Of a stretch of 64,000 bases of DNA, positions 50,990 to 58,972 are shown in pieces (positions within the stretch are counted from its first letter, which is position 1; the number at the start of each line of letters is the position of its first letter). The DNA is from CAZQFV01 sp964613665 (GTDB lineage Bacteria > Chloroflexota > Chloroflexia > DTKN01): contig CAZTIG010000001.1 of assembly GCA_964613665.1 (NCBI GenBank), forward strand, positions 62,001 through 126,000, given 5' to 3'. The notes beneath the pieces are model-generated. The model was not told where the DNA came from, did not search any database, and saw only the letters and a program-made list of their open reading frames with translations. Both the position numbers and the translations under genes were made by a program.

Positions 50990-53443
50990 TCACTTCTCCA
51001 AAATGGTCTCGACGGCGATCGTCTGTCCGGTCCGCTCCGGAGGCGGGATCAGGTTGCCGGCGATCGGCTGGCCGTCCACCCGGAGTGCCTGGACCCCGCG
51101 GCACAGGCCGTGGGGGTTGTGGACGGCGATCTGGTAGGTGTTGCCGCGGAAACGCCGCACCGCCGTGAAGCCGGGCCATGCCGCCGGGATGCACGGGTCG
51201 ATGCGCAGTCCGTCGTAGTCGGGGCGGATACCGAGGATCCACTGGGTGATGGCGACATAGTTCCAGGCCGCCGTGCCGGTGAGCCAGGAGTTCTTGGCCT
51301 CGCCCTGGGTTGGGGCGTCGCGGCCGGCGATCATCTGGGCGTAGACATAGGGCTCGCAGCGATGCACGTCGCTCTGCTCCTCGCGCGCCGAGGGGTTGAT
51401 GCGCCGGTAGTAGTCGTGGGCCTGGTCGCCGTGGCCGACGCGGGCCTCGGCGATAATGATCCAGGGGTTGGTGTGGCAGAAGACGGCGGCGTTCTCCTTG
51501 TAGCCGGGGGGGTAGGAGGAGATCTCGCCCAGGTGCAGGTAGTAGCGCGTGAAGGCGGGCTGGTGCAGGACGATGCCGTGCGGCGTGGCCAGGCGGTCGG
51601 CCACGGCCGCCAGGGCCGCCTCGGCCCGCCCGTCGTCCAGGCCGATGCCGGCCAGGACGGCCAGGCCCTGGGGTTCGATGAATACCTGCCCCTCCTGGCA
51701 CCGGCGCGAGCCGACCGGCTGGCCGGCGTCGTCGTAGGCGCGCAGGAACCAGCTCCCGTCCCAGCCGTGGGCCAGGACGGTTTCCTCCATGCGTGCCGCG
51801 TCCTGGTGGTAGCGTTTGGCCTCGGCCGGCCGGCCGCGCCGCGCGGCCATCTCGGCCAGCTCCCGCGCCGCTAGGACGAAGAGAGCGGCGATGACCACCG
51901 ACTCGGCTACCCGCCCCTCTTTGTTGGTCGTGGTCTGGAACGACTCCCCGGGGGTGTCCGAGAAGCAGTTCAGGTTGAGGCAGTCGTTCCAATCGGCACG
52001 GCCGATCAGCGGCAGGCCGTGCGGACCCAGCCGATCCAGCGTGTAGCGCAAGGAGCGCTGCAGGTGCTCGTACAGGGGTGCCTCGCTCCCCGGGCGGTTG
52101 TCGTAGGGCGCGGCCTCGTCCAGGATGGCCCAGTCGGCGGTCTCTTTCAGGTAGGCGGCCGTGCCCAGCACCAGCCACAGCGGGTCGTCGTTGAAGGAGC
52201 TGCCGATGTCGTTGTTGCCGCGCTTGGTGAGCGGCTGGTACTGGTGGTAGGCCCCACCCGAGTCGAGCTGCGTCGCGGCCAGGTCCAGCAGGCGCTGGCG
52301 GGCCCGCAGCGGGTCCAGCGAGACGAAGCCCAGGAGGTCTTGGTTGGAGTCGCGGAAGCCGATGCCACGCCCGATGCCCGACTCGAAGGAGGAGGCCGAG
52401 CGCGACACGTTGAAGGTGGCCGTGACCTGGTAGGGGTTCCAGACGTTGACCATGCGGTCGGTGTGGACGTCGCCTGTCTGTACCTGCATGGTGCCGAGCA
52501 TCGTGTCCCAGTATTCGTGCAGTGCGGCCATGGCGTCGTCCACGCGCCCCGGATCCAGGTAGTGCCGGATTATGGGGCGGACGGTGCCCTTGGCGATGCG
52601 CGGGGAGTCGGGCGGGTCGAACTTGGCATCCCTGGGGTTCTCGTGGTAGCCCAGCACAAAGATGACCCGTCGCGCCTCCCCCGGCGCGAGCGTGAGGGCC
52701 ACCTGGTGCACACCGATCGGGGCCCAGCCGTGGGCCAGCGAGTTGCCGGCGCCGCCCCGCTCGACGGCTGCGGGGCACTCCCAGCCGCGGTAGGGGCCCA
52801 GGAACGCGTCACGCTGGGTATCGAAGCCCGCGATCTCCTCCGAGCAGGCGAAAAAGGCAAAGTGGTTGCGGCGCTCGCGATACTCGGTCTTGTGGTAGAT
52901 GACTCCGTCCTCCACCTCGACCTCGCCGGTGCTGAGGTTGCGCTGGAAGTTGGAGGCGTCGTCCAGGGCATCCCACAGGCAGAACTCGATGCAGGAGAAG
53001 AGGTCCAGCCGGGCGGCAGCGGCCCGCTCGTTGGTCAGGGTCAGGTCCCACACCTCCAGGTCCGCGCCCAATGGCACAAAGTAGCGTACCTCGGCCCGGA
53101 TGCCCCGGCAGCGCGAGGCGATGATGGTGTAGCCCAGTCCGTGGCGGCAGGTATAGTCCTCCAGGTTGCCGCGGGTCGGCTGCCAGGTGGGCGACCAGAA
53201 GAAGCCGCTGTCGGCATCGCGCAGGTAGAGGTAGCGCCCGCCGCAGTCGAGGGGGACGTTGTTGTAGCGGTAGCGCGTCAGGCGGCGCAGGCGCGCGTCG
53301 CGGTAGAAGGAGTAGCCGCCGGCCGTGTTGGAGATCAGGGCAAAGTAGGACTCGCAGCCCAGGTAGTTGATCCAAGGCAGCGGTGTATCCGGCCTGGTGA
53401 TGACGTACTCGCGTCGCTCGTCGTTAAAGTAGCCGTAGCGCAT
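50990..53443 (-). CDS. Glycoside hydrolase family 94 phosphorylase, copy 1 (cellobiose phosphorylase-like)
   Basis: 817 aa, the standard length for cellobiose phosphorylase. Starts MRYGYFNDERREYVITRPDT and keeps the canonical catalytic block RADWNDCLNLN (DWND at residues 484-487) and SSYPPGYKENAAVFCH. It would convert cellobiose or a related beta-glucoside plus phosphate to glucose-1-phosphate and a sugar, saving ATP. GGAGAAG lies before ATG 53443. About 40-45% identical by eye to the second copy, so an old duplication. Cytoplasmic (no signal peptide). Confidence 0.92.
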   Translation of the reverse strand: MRYGYFNDERREYVITRPDTPLPWINYLGCESYFALISNTAGGYSFYRDARLRRLTRYRYNNVPLDCGGRYLYLRDADSGFFWSPTWQPTRGNLEDYTCRHGLGYTIIASRCRGIRAEVRYFVPLGADLEVWDLTLTNERAAAARLDLFSCIEFCLWDALDDASNFQRNLSTGEVEVEDGVIYHKTEYRERRNHFAFFACSEEIAGFDTQRDAFLGPYRGWECPAAVERGGAGNSLAHGWAPIGVHQVALTLAPGEARRVIFVLGYHENPRDAKFDPPDSPRIAKGTVRPIIRHYLDPGRVDDAMAALHEYWDTMLGTMQVQTGDVHTDRMVNVWNPYQVTATFNVSRSASSFESGIGRGIGFRDSNQDLLGFVSLDPLRARQRLLDLAATQLDSGGAYHQYQPLTKRGNNDIGSSFNDDPLWLVLGTAAYLKETADWAILDEAAPYDNRPGSEAPLYEHLQRSLRYTLDRLGPHGLPLIGRADWNDCLNLNCFSDTPGESFQTTTNKEGRVAESVVIAALFVLAARELAEMAARRGRPAEAKRYHQDAARMEETVLAHGWDGSWFLRAYDDAGQPVGSRRCQEGQVFIEPQGLAVLAGIGLDDGRAEAALAAVADRLATPHGIVLHQPAFTRYYLHLGEISSYPPGYKENAAVFCHTNPWIIIAEARVGHGDQAHDYYRRINPSAREEQSDVHRCEPYVYAQMIAGRDAPTQGEAKNSWLTGTAAWNYVAITQWILGIRPDYDGLRIDPCIPAAWPGFTAVRRFRGNTYQIAVHNPHGLCRGVQALRVDGQPIAGNLIPPPERTGQTIAVETILEK

Positions 53444-53470
53444 TGCGCTTCTCCAGCCCGCGGGCCAGGG

Positions 53471-53650
53471 TCAGGGGCTGTAGCAGCCGCCCGCGACAAG
53501 ACGACCGCTCTTGCCGAATAGGGAGACCGCCTGGCCGGGCTGAACGTCACAGCGGACGTCGCGCACGGCGCAGCGGGCCCTGCCGTCAAGAGTGTCGATC
53601 CGACAGACCTTGGATACCCGGACCCGCGTTTCCCTTGCCTCCTCGTGAGG
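53471..53650 (-). pseudogene. Possible C-terminal remnant of tRNA thiouridylase MnmA
   Basis: Minus-strand frame opening after the GH130 stop without an ATG, GTG or TTG until late. It reads VRVSKVCRIDTLDGRARCAV, then VQPGQAVSLF and LVAGGCYSP before TGA. The V-x-PGQAV-x-(F/L)-x5,9-GG pattern is that of the MnmA C-terminal beta barrel. If right, it is an orphan fragment of about 55 residues inserted in the glycosidase operon. Low support. Confidence 0.3.
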
Positions 53651-54628
53651 TCATTGGGCCATCAGGAGGCCGACGAGATCATCGGCGTGCGCAAAAGCCA
53701 GGCAGGTCACGGTATCGGCCGCGCCGTAGTAGATGGCGATGCGACCGGTGAGTGCGTCGACCAGAGCGGCGCAGGGGAAGACGACGTTGGGCGTATCCCC
53801 TACGCATTCGTACACCTCCCATGGAGCAAGCAGGTAGTCTGCCGTGCGCCGCAGGACCTTCCAGGGCTTTTCCAGGTCGAGCAGCGCCGCGCCCATGCTG
53901 TATACGTAGCCATTGCACGATGTCAGGACCCCGTGGTAGAACAGCAGCCAGCCCGCCGAGGTTTCGATCGGCGTTGGGCCGGCCCCGACTTTGGTGCTCT
54001 GCCAGCCCCACTGGCGCGTCGGGCTCATGACGTGGCGATGGCAGCCCCAATGGCACATGTCGGGGCTCTCGCTGTAGAAGATGTCGCCGAAGGGGGTGTG
54101 CCCGGTGTCGCTGGGGCGGCTGAGCATGGCGTACTTGCCGTTGATCTTCCTGGGGAAGAGGACGCCGTTGCGGTTGTAGGGGAGAAAGGCGTTCTCCAAC
54201 TGGTGGAAGGTCTCAAAGTCGTACGTGTAGCCCACGCCGATCGTGGGGCCGTGATAGCCGTTGCACCAGGTCACGTAGTAGCGGTCCTCGAGCCAACAGA
54301 CCCGAGGGTCGTAGCAGTATTCGTGGGGAAGCTGTTCGCCGCGCTCATCCACGAACCGGATGGGCTCATGGTCGATCTGCCAGTGGATCCCGTCCGGGCT
54401 CTTGCCGCTGTGGATGCACATCTCGCGCTTGCGGTTGTCCACGCGAAAGACCCCGGCGTAACCGTCGCCAAAGGAGACAACGGCGCTGTTGAATATGCTG
54501 TTGGCGCAGGGGATCAGGTCGCGGGGGATGATCGGGTTGCGCGCCGAACGCCAGACGACATCACGGCAGCCCTTGGGGCGGGGTTCCCAGGGGATGTCAG
54601 GAAGGGCTGCACCGACGATCTGGGCCAT
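53651..54628 (-). CDS. Glycoside hydrolase family 130 beta-mannoside phosphorylase
   Basis: 325 aa. Five-bladed propeller phosphorylase acting on beta-mannosides. Family marks: RNPIIPR near the N-terminus, FNSAVV, CYDPRVCWLEDRYYVTW (Asp acid), GAGPTPIETSAGWLLFYHGV. It would release mannose-1-phosphate from mannosyl-glucose or mannooligosaccharides; which subfamily cannot be told. First gene of the operon; about 330 bases of leader separate it from the promoter at 54955-54983. ATG 54628 has only a weak GAGG site. Confidence 0.9.
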   Translation of the reverse strand: MAQIVGAALPDIPWEPRPKGCRDVVWRSARNPIIPRDLIPCANSIFNSAVVSFGDGYAGVFRVDNRKREMCIHSGKSPDGIHWQIDHEPIRFVDERGEQLPHEYCYDPRVCWLEDRYYVTWCNGYHGPTIGVGYTYDFETFHQLENAFLPYNRNGVLFPRKINGKYAMLSRPSDTGHTPFGDIFYSESPDMCHWGCHRHVMSPTRQWGWQSTKVGAGPTPIETSAGWLLFYHGVLTSCNGYVYSMGAALLDLEKPWKVLRRTADYLLAPWEVYECVGDTPNVVFPCAALVDALTGRIAIYYGAADTVTCLAFAHADDLVGLLMAQ

Positions 54629-54742
54629 GGAGCTGCCTCTTGCCTTCTGCGTCCCCACCAAACCCCGCCAATTCGTCAGAGGGCCCGCGGGAGACGATAT
54701 CGGTGGCGAGCGTGCTCCAGAGCGGGATTCATCAGCCTCGCC
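54629..54742 (-). other. Proximal leader of the phosphorolysis operon
   Basis: Untranslated part of the approximately 300-base leader between the downstream operator and the GH130 ATG. The GH130 frame stays open upstream to about 54814 but has no ribosome site or family content, so it is taken as non-coding. Confidence 0.4.
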
Positions 54743-54756
54743 TGAGAGCGCTCTCG
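54743..54756. promoter_or_regulatory. LacI-type operator, downstream copy
   Basis: TGAGAGCGCTCTCG, containing the perfect 12-base palindrome GAGAGCGCTCTC; same core as the site at 54936-54949, 193 bases away. Confidence 0.65.
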
Positions 54757-54914
54757 GGATGCTGTCGCGCAATCGGTCGTGGCAGCAAGATGGCCATCGC
54801 GAGTGCGCGGTCAACTGAGAGCAGCTCTTGTGACGGAACAGGGCTGCGGCATGGCCAAGACAGGAACCCTACAGGAGTCCCGCCAGGCACGATTTCCGCC
54901 TGGCCACGGTACCG

Positions 54915-54935
54915 GGAGGGAATCCTGTTCCCTCC
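54915..54935. other. Perfect 8-bp inverted repeat beside the operator
   Basis: GGAGGGAA (54915-54922), 5-base loop, TTCCCTCC (54928-54935). Directly abuts the LacI-type operator. Could be a hairpin in the leader RNA or a second protein site. Confidence 0.45.
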
Positions 54936-54949
54936 TGGGAGCGCTCTCA
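54936..54949. promoter_or_regulatory. LacI-type operator at the transcription start
   Basis: TGGGAGCGCTCTCA, near-palindrome with CG centre. It resembles the TGGGAGCGCTCCCA operator of the LacI-family cello-oligosaccharide repressor CebR of actinobacteria. It begins five bases downstream of the -10 box, exactly where a repressor would block initiation. Confidence 0.75.
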
Positions 54950-54954
54950 GAGCC

Positions 54955-54983
54955 ATTATAGCATAGCGCCATAGCTTTGTCAA
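54955..54983 (-). promoter_or_regulatory. Consensus SigA promoter of the GH130-GH94 operon
   Basis: Minus strand TTGACA (54983-54978), 17-bp spacer, extended TGC-TATAAT (54960-54955): a perfect -35 and -10 pair, overlapped at the start site by a LacI-type operator. Confidence 0.85.
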
Positions 54984-55005
54984 GCGGTGGTCGAGGGTCC
55001 TTGCG

Positions 55006-55308
55006 TTACCTGGACACCAGCGGCAAGTACACTCCGTACCAGGGCGCCGCCGGCCCGCCGCCGACCCAGAAGCCGCCGCGGAGGGTGTAGGTGCCGTCGG
55101 CCAGCGCACCGGCGTCGGGCTGGCCGGCCGCGCCGCCCAGCGTATAGCCGCCGCCGGCGCTCGCGGTGACCCCGCCGCCGTCCACCGTCCACCAGTTCAG
55201 GAAAAAGGCCTGCTGCGGCGACTGGGCCGCGGCCGGCCCGCCGCGCCCGACGGCGAGGACGAGCAGGGCCAGGACGAGCAGCGCCAGAACAAGGGTTGTG
55301 CGTTTCAT
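55006..55308 (-). CDS. Small secreted protein with PLV tail
   Basis: 100 aa. Signal peptide (VLALLVLALLVLAVGRG, cut near AAAQ), then FFLNWWTVDGGGVTASAGGG and the repeat-like GYTLGGAAGQPDAGALADG, YTLRGGFWVGG, ending GVYLPLVSR. The W-x-VDGGG...GYTL-GQPDAG-YTLxGGFW pattern is common in Chloroflexi secreted proteins of unknown function. ATG 55308 has GGAGG. 33 bases after the preceding tail-fibre-like gene. Confidence 0.8.
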   Translation of the reverse strand: MKRTTLVLALLVLALLVLAVGRGGPAAAQSPQQAFFLNWWTVDGGGVTASAGGGYTLGGAAGQPDAGALADGTYTLRGGFWVGGGPAAPWYGVYLPLVSR

Positions 55309-55341
55309 GATGGGCCTCCGTCGCTTGCCAGCCCCTCCTCT

Positions 55342-56286
55342 CTACTGCAGCACCACCAGCATCAGGATGACGCCGGTACCCGCGTCCAGCCCCTCCAGCG
55401 CCTTGCCGATGGTGCGGCCGAAGCAGGCCTCCGCGCCCACGCCGCGCATGGCGTGGCCGACCGTGCCGCTGGCGACCAGCAGGTCGCCGGGAGCGATGGG
55501 GCCATTCTCAGCGCTGGCCTTGATCGGCACCACGCCGACAACGGCCAGGGGGACCTTGCCGGCCGTGTCCCCGGCCGCCCCGCCGACAAAGCCGGGCCGC
55601 GTGGAATAGACCCCCACCACGCTGCCCTGGTAGGCTTCCGTGCAGCGGGCCAAGGCCCCGTCCAGGCCGACACAGAGCACATCGCCCGGCTCCAGGCCCT
55701 GGCCGGCCGGCAGGAGCTCCGCAAAGTCGGCCGCCGGGGTGTGGAAGGTGCCGTCAGCATAGACGTCGCCGGAGTTGGCCACGCGGAAGCGCAACTGCCC
55801 GCCGGAGATAAAGGCCTTGACCAGGTCGCCGGCGCCGAAATTCTCCAGCAGCAGCGTGGTGTCGCCGCTGCTGTTGTGCCCCCAGAGGGCGATGCCGTTG
55901 GTGGTGTTCTGCGCCTCGGCGTAGAGCGCCGCCCCAGCCGCGGCCGCACCCGCGCTGACGGCCCTGACCCCGTGCCCCCCGGTGCCGCTGTAGCTCTGCC
56001 CGGCGACCCCGATGCCCTGGGGTGACATGGCCGTGCCCAGCACACCGTAGGCCTCGCCCGTGGCGGCTTCGGAGTAGCCAAAGACGCCCTTGCCGCCCTC
56101 CGAGAGCGAGCTGCCATAGACGCCGGTGCCGCCGGGCAGGTACGCCAGGCCGCCCACGCCACAGCCATTGTTACCGCCGGTCGAGGCGGCGAGCCCCAAC
56201 ACGCCGTAGCCTTGCGGCGAGTTGGATTTCCCCTTCACCCCGGCGTTGTCGCCGCTGGTAGCCACCGCCGTGCCGGACACGCCCAC
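55342..56286 (-). CDS. Gly-rich tail-fibre-like secreted protein, 5' truncated
   Basis: 314 aa from a GTG without ribosome site. The N-terminal 130 residues are repeats of GxGVxG type (GYGVLGLA, GTGVYGSS, GKGVFGYS, GIGVAGQS), as in beta-prism or tail-fibre stalks. The C-terminal domain has ADFAELLPA, EPGDVL, VVGVYSTRPGFVGG, PIAPGDLLVASGTVGHAM and ends GVILMLVVLQ, seen in Chloroflexi and Myxococcus surface proteins. The same frame continues coding-like upstream (EGETNEGTHYSTTGVGV) for about 40 codons with no start, so the signal peptide and first domain are missing. Best read as a truncated gene. Confidence 0.7.
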   Translation of the reverse strand: MGVSGTAVATSGDNAGVKGKSNSPQGYGVLGLAASTGGNNGCGVGGLAYLPGGTGVYGSSLSEGGKGVFGYSEAATGEAYGVLGTAMSPQGIGVAGQSYSGTGGHGVRAVSAGAAAAGAALYAEAQNTTNGIALWGHNSSGDTTLLLENFGAGDLVKAFISGGQLRFRVANSGDVYADGTFHTPAADFAELLPAGQGLEPGDVLCVGLDGALARCTEAYQGSVVGVYSTRPGFVGGAAGDTAGKVPLAVVGVVPIKASAENGPIAPGDLLVASGTVGHAMRGVGAEACFGRTIGKALEGLDAGTGVILMLVVLQ

Positions 56287-56360
56287 GCCGGTCGTGCTGT
56301 AGTGCGTGCCTTCATTGGTTTCTCCTTCTACTGCAACAGGGCCGGCGCCCTCCGAATACC

Positions 56361-56861
56361 CTAGCGGTTCGGCAACTGGAGCTGGTTGAACTCGCCCTGG
56401 ACCGTGACCACCTTGGCTGAGTCCTCACTGTGAGCGGCCTGGAACTCGAAACTGCCGCTGATCAACCCGTCAGCGACCGCGTCCACGGTCAGCGTCCCCG
56501 CGGTAGCGTAAAAGGCCCCGTCGTCGATGCTCATGCAGAACGCCGTGACCCACCCGGGGGTCGCCACCTCCTGGAACGCGTCCAGCGGGTAGGTTCCCGG
56601 CGCGGCATCCAACGGGAAGAAGAGCCCGACGGTGTACTCGATCCATTCCTCCTTCAGGCGGACAATGTGCTCGTCCGCGTTCGAGTCAAAGGTCACCTCG
56701 CCCCCCTCGACCTCGGCGGTGAAGGCGCCGCTGAACTCGTAGCGAAAAGAGCCGGCCGGCACATCGCCACCGCCGACGGGGGCGGTCGTCGGCTCCACCT
56801 TCGTCGGCTCCGCCTGCGCCACCGGGGAAGCGGCGGCCGGGGCCGACGTGGCCGTCGGCAC
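56361..56861 (-). CDS. Putative lipoprotein missing its signal sequence
   Basis: 166 aa from GTG 56861. The frame upstream reads N-S-C-S-A-G before the Val, and the sequence after that Cys (VPTATSAPAAASPVAQAEPT) is the Thr/Pro/Ala linker that normally follows a lipobox Cys. But the residues before Cys (PRKVNS, after TGA) are not a signal peptide. The body is a small beta-rich domain (YEFSGAFTAEVEGGEVTFD, ISGSFEFQAAHSEDSAKVV). The 5' end was apparently lost right at the lipobox. Function unknown. Confidence 0.55.
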   Translation of the reverse strand: MPTATSAPAAASPVAQAEPTKVEPTTAPVGGGDVPAGSFRYEFSGAFTAEVEGGEVTFDSNADEHIVRLKEEWIEYTVGLFFPLDAAPGTYPLDAFQEVATPGWVTAFCMSIDDGAFYATAGTLTVDAVADGLISGSFEFQAAHSEDSAKVVTVQGEFNQLQLPNR

Positions 56862-56971
56862 GCCGGCCGAGCAACTGTTGACCTTCCTGGGTCAGAAGGA
56901 ACTGCTTCTGCCGCTCGATAGCCCGGAACACCCCCTGGCACCTGTCGTGGCGAGCGCCGCCTGGAGGCACC

Positions 56972-57500
56972 ATGCCGGCCATGGAGGAGATACTGGAAGC
57001 GATCGCCCGCCTGCCTGCGGCGGATCAAGTGGGCCTGGCCGAACGCCTGGTGGAGCGGCTGACGAGGGAGGACCACCGGCCGCCGCGCCGTCGCCCGGCC
57101 GCCCAGCCGGCCGACCTGGTGCTCCTCTACAACGGCGGCAGCCTGGGCAACCCCGGTCCGGGCTACGGCGGCTTCATCGTGGCCCTGGCCGATGGCAAGG
57201 AGCTGCGCCGCCGTCTCGACTTCCGCCGCGCCATGAACAGCAACGAGGCCGAGTACAACAGCCTGATCGCCGGCCCGAAGGAGATCTACCGGCTGCTGGG
57301 AACGGAGGTCGCCCGGGCAAGTGCTCGAGATGCGCGGGGACAGCCAGCTGGTCGGGAAGCAACTCCAGGGGACATGGAAGGTCCGCAACGAGCGCATGCG
57401 CGTGTTGTGCGACCGGGCACTGCTGCTGCTGGGGCGCGTCCGCGCCTGGCGTTTCGTGCGGGTGCCGCGGAGCAAGGTTGTGCAGCGGCTGGGCCATTGA
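56972..57500 (+). pseudogene. Ribonuclease HI-like gene, frameshifted, with altered active site
   Basis: The first frame from ATG 56972 gives an N-terminal helix (MEEILEAIARLPAADQVG) then LLYNGGSLGNPGPGYGG and NSNEAEYNSLIAG, the RNase HI/RVT_3 core. Near 57315 homology moves to another frame: VLEMRGDSQLVGKQLQG, WKVRNERMRVL, ending KVVQRLGH with TGA at 57498. The catalytic Asp of (F/Y)-D-G-G-S is Asn here, whereas Glu (NEAEY) and Asp (RGDSQL) remain. Frameshift plus lost Asp argue for a pseudogene. Confidence 0.75.
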
Positions 57501-57529
57501 CGGTAGCGGTCAGCTCCGGCCGGCCAGGG

Positions 57530-58177
57530 CTAGCTCATCGGGGGTGCGGCCTGGCCGAGTCTTTCCGACAATGGACCTCCTCTCTGAGCAAGCAGCCGCA
57601 GCAAGATCGCTCTGGCCTGCTGACCGGCCCGGCCGCGGTGGCTGAGGTGGTTCTTCTCCTCCGGCGACAGTTCGGCCATGGTGCGGCCCAGCTCGGGGAG
57701 GAGAAAGACGGGGTCGTAGCCAAAGCCGCCCTGGCCGCGGGCCTCGCCGATGATCAGGCCCGGGCAGATGCCCTCGGCCGCGTAGGTCTCCTCGGTCGGC
57801 GTGGCGATCACGGCGACGCAGCGGAAGCGGGCCGTGCGCCGCTCCGGGGGGACATCCCGCAGCCGCTCGATCAGCAGGCGGTAGCGGTCGGCGTCGCTGC
57901 CACCGGCGTAGCGGTGCGAGTGCATGCCGGGCTCGCCTCCCAGGGCGTCGACCTCCAGCCCGGAGTCGTCGGCCAGGGCCACCAGGCCGCTGGCGCGGGC
58001 AAAGGCCAGCGCCTTCAGCCGGGCGTTCTCGGCGTAGCTCGCGCCGGCCTCCTCGATCTCCAGGTCCAGGCCGATCTCGGCCGGTGTGACCAGGGCGATG
58101 GGCAGGCCGGCCAGGATGTCGCGGTACTCGCGGACCTTGCCGGGGTTGTTCGTCGCCAGCAGCAGACGGGGTTCCAT
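57530..58177 (-). CDS. rdgB: XTP/dITP diphosphatase (RdgB/HAM1)
   Basis: 215 aa. Removes non-canonical purine triphosphates (ITP, XTP) from the pool. ATG 58177 begins MEPRLLLATNNPGKVREYRD; other family marks are ADDSGLEVDALGG, the HSHRYAG loop (usually S-A-R-Y-A-G) and GFGYDPVFLLPE. GGAG lies upstream at nine bases. 60 bases after trmD. Typical length. Confidence 0.94.
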   Translation of the reverse strand: MEPRLLLATNNPGKVREYRDILAGLPIALVTPAEIGLDLEIEEAGASYAENARLKALAFARASGLVALADDSGLEVDALGGEPGMHSHRYAGGSDADRYRLLIERLRDVPPERRTARFRCVAVIATPTEETYAAEGICPGLIIGEARGQGGFGYDPVFLLPELGRTMAELSPEEKNHLSHRGRAGQQARAILLRLLAQRGGPLSERLGQAAPPMS

Positions 58178-58237
58178 GGCGGGTGCTCCGACGGACAGTG
58201 GCGCAAAGCCCAAGAGCGTGAAGACGTGAAACGCGCC

Positions 58238-58972
58238 CTACGCGGGGCCGGGCCAGCCCAGGCTGCGCAGAAAGGCCTCGTCTTCCGCGGTCAGCGGCAG
58301 GCGCGCCAGGAGGTCGGGCCGTCGCAGCAGCGTCCGCCGCAGCGCCTCCTGGCGGCGGAAGCGGGACACCTCGGCGTGATGGCCGGAGAGGAGCACCGGC
58401 GGGACGGCCAGGCCGCCGTGGACCGCCGGCCGGGTATAGTGCGGATACTCCAGCAGGCCCTGGTGGTGCGATTCCTGGAGAAGCGACTCCTGGTCCAATA
58501 CCCCCGGCAGCAGGCGGACGACCGCGTCCACGAGCACCATCGCCGGCAGCTCTCCGCCGGTCAGGACATAGTCGCCGATCGAGATCTCCTCGTCCACGTA
58601 GAGCAGGCGGGCGCGCTCGTCGATGCCCTCGTAGTGGCCGCAGACCAGGATCAGGCGCGGGCGGCCGGCCAGCTCGGCGGCAAGGGCCTGGCTGAGAGGC
58701 CGACCCTGGGGGCAGAGCAAGATCGCCGCGGCCGGTCGATCCATGGCCCGCACCGCCGTGATGGCCGCCCCCAGGACGTCCGCCTTCATGACCAGGCCGG
58801 CGCCGCCGCCATAGGGGGTGTCGTCCACGGTGCGGTGGCGGTCCGCGGCCCAGTCGCGGATGTCGTGCAGGGCGATCTGCACCAGCCCGCTCTCGGCGGC
58901 GCGGCCGATGATGCTCTCGCGCAGAGGGCCCTCGAACATGCCGGGGAACAGCGTCAGGATGTCAATGCGCAT
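58238..58972 (-). CDS. trmD: tRNA (guanine-N1)-methyltransferase TrmD
   Basis: 244 aa. Methylates G37 of tRNAs reading CNN/NNG codons. Starts MRIDILTLFPGMFEGPLRES; trefoil-knot SAM site LILVCGHYEGIDER and SIGDYVLTGGELPAMVLVDA; DDTPYGGGAG. The start codon overlaps the kinase stop by 11 bases. Usual neighbours rimM and rplS are absent here. Confidence 0.96.
   Translation of the reverse strand: MRIDILTLFPGMFEGPLRESIIGRAAESGLVQIALHDIRDWAADRHRTVDDTPYGGGAGLVMKADVLGAAITAVRAMDRPAAAILLCPQGRPLSQALAAELAGRPRLILVCGHYEGIDERARLLYVDEEISIGDYVLTGGELPAMVLVDAVVRLLPGVLDQESLLQESHHQGLLEYPHYTRPAVHGGLAVPPVLLSGHHAEVSRFRRQEALRRTLLRRPDLLARLPLTAEDEAFLRSLGWPGPA

Noticed and set aside
49193..51874. 893-residue plus-strand open frame antisense to both GH94 genes
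   Set aside because: No ribosome site or family content; mirrors codon bias of the real genes.
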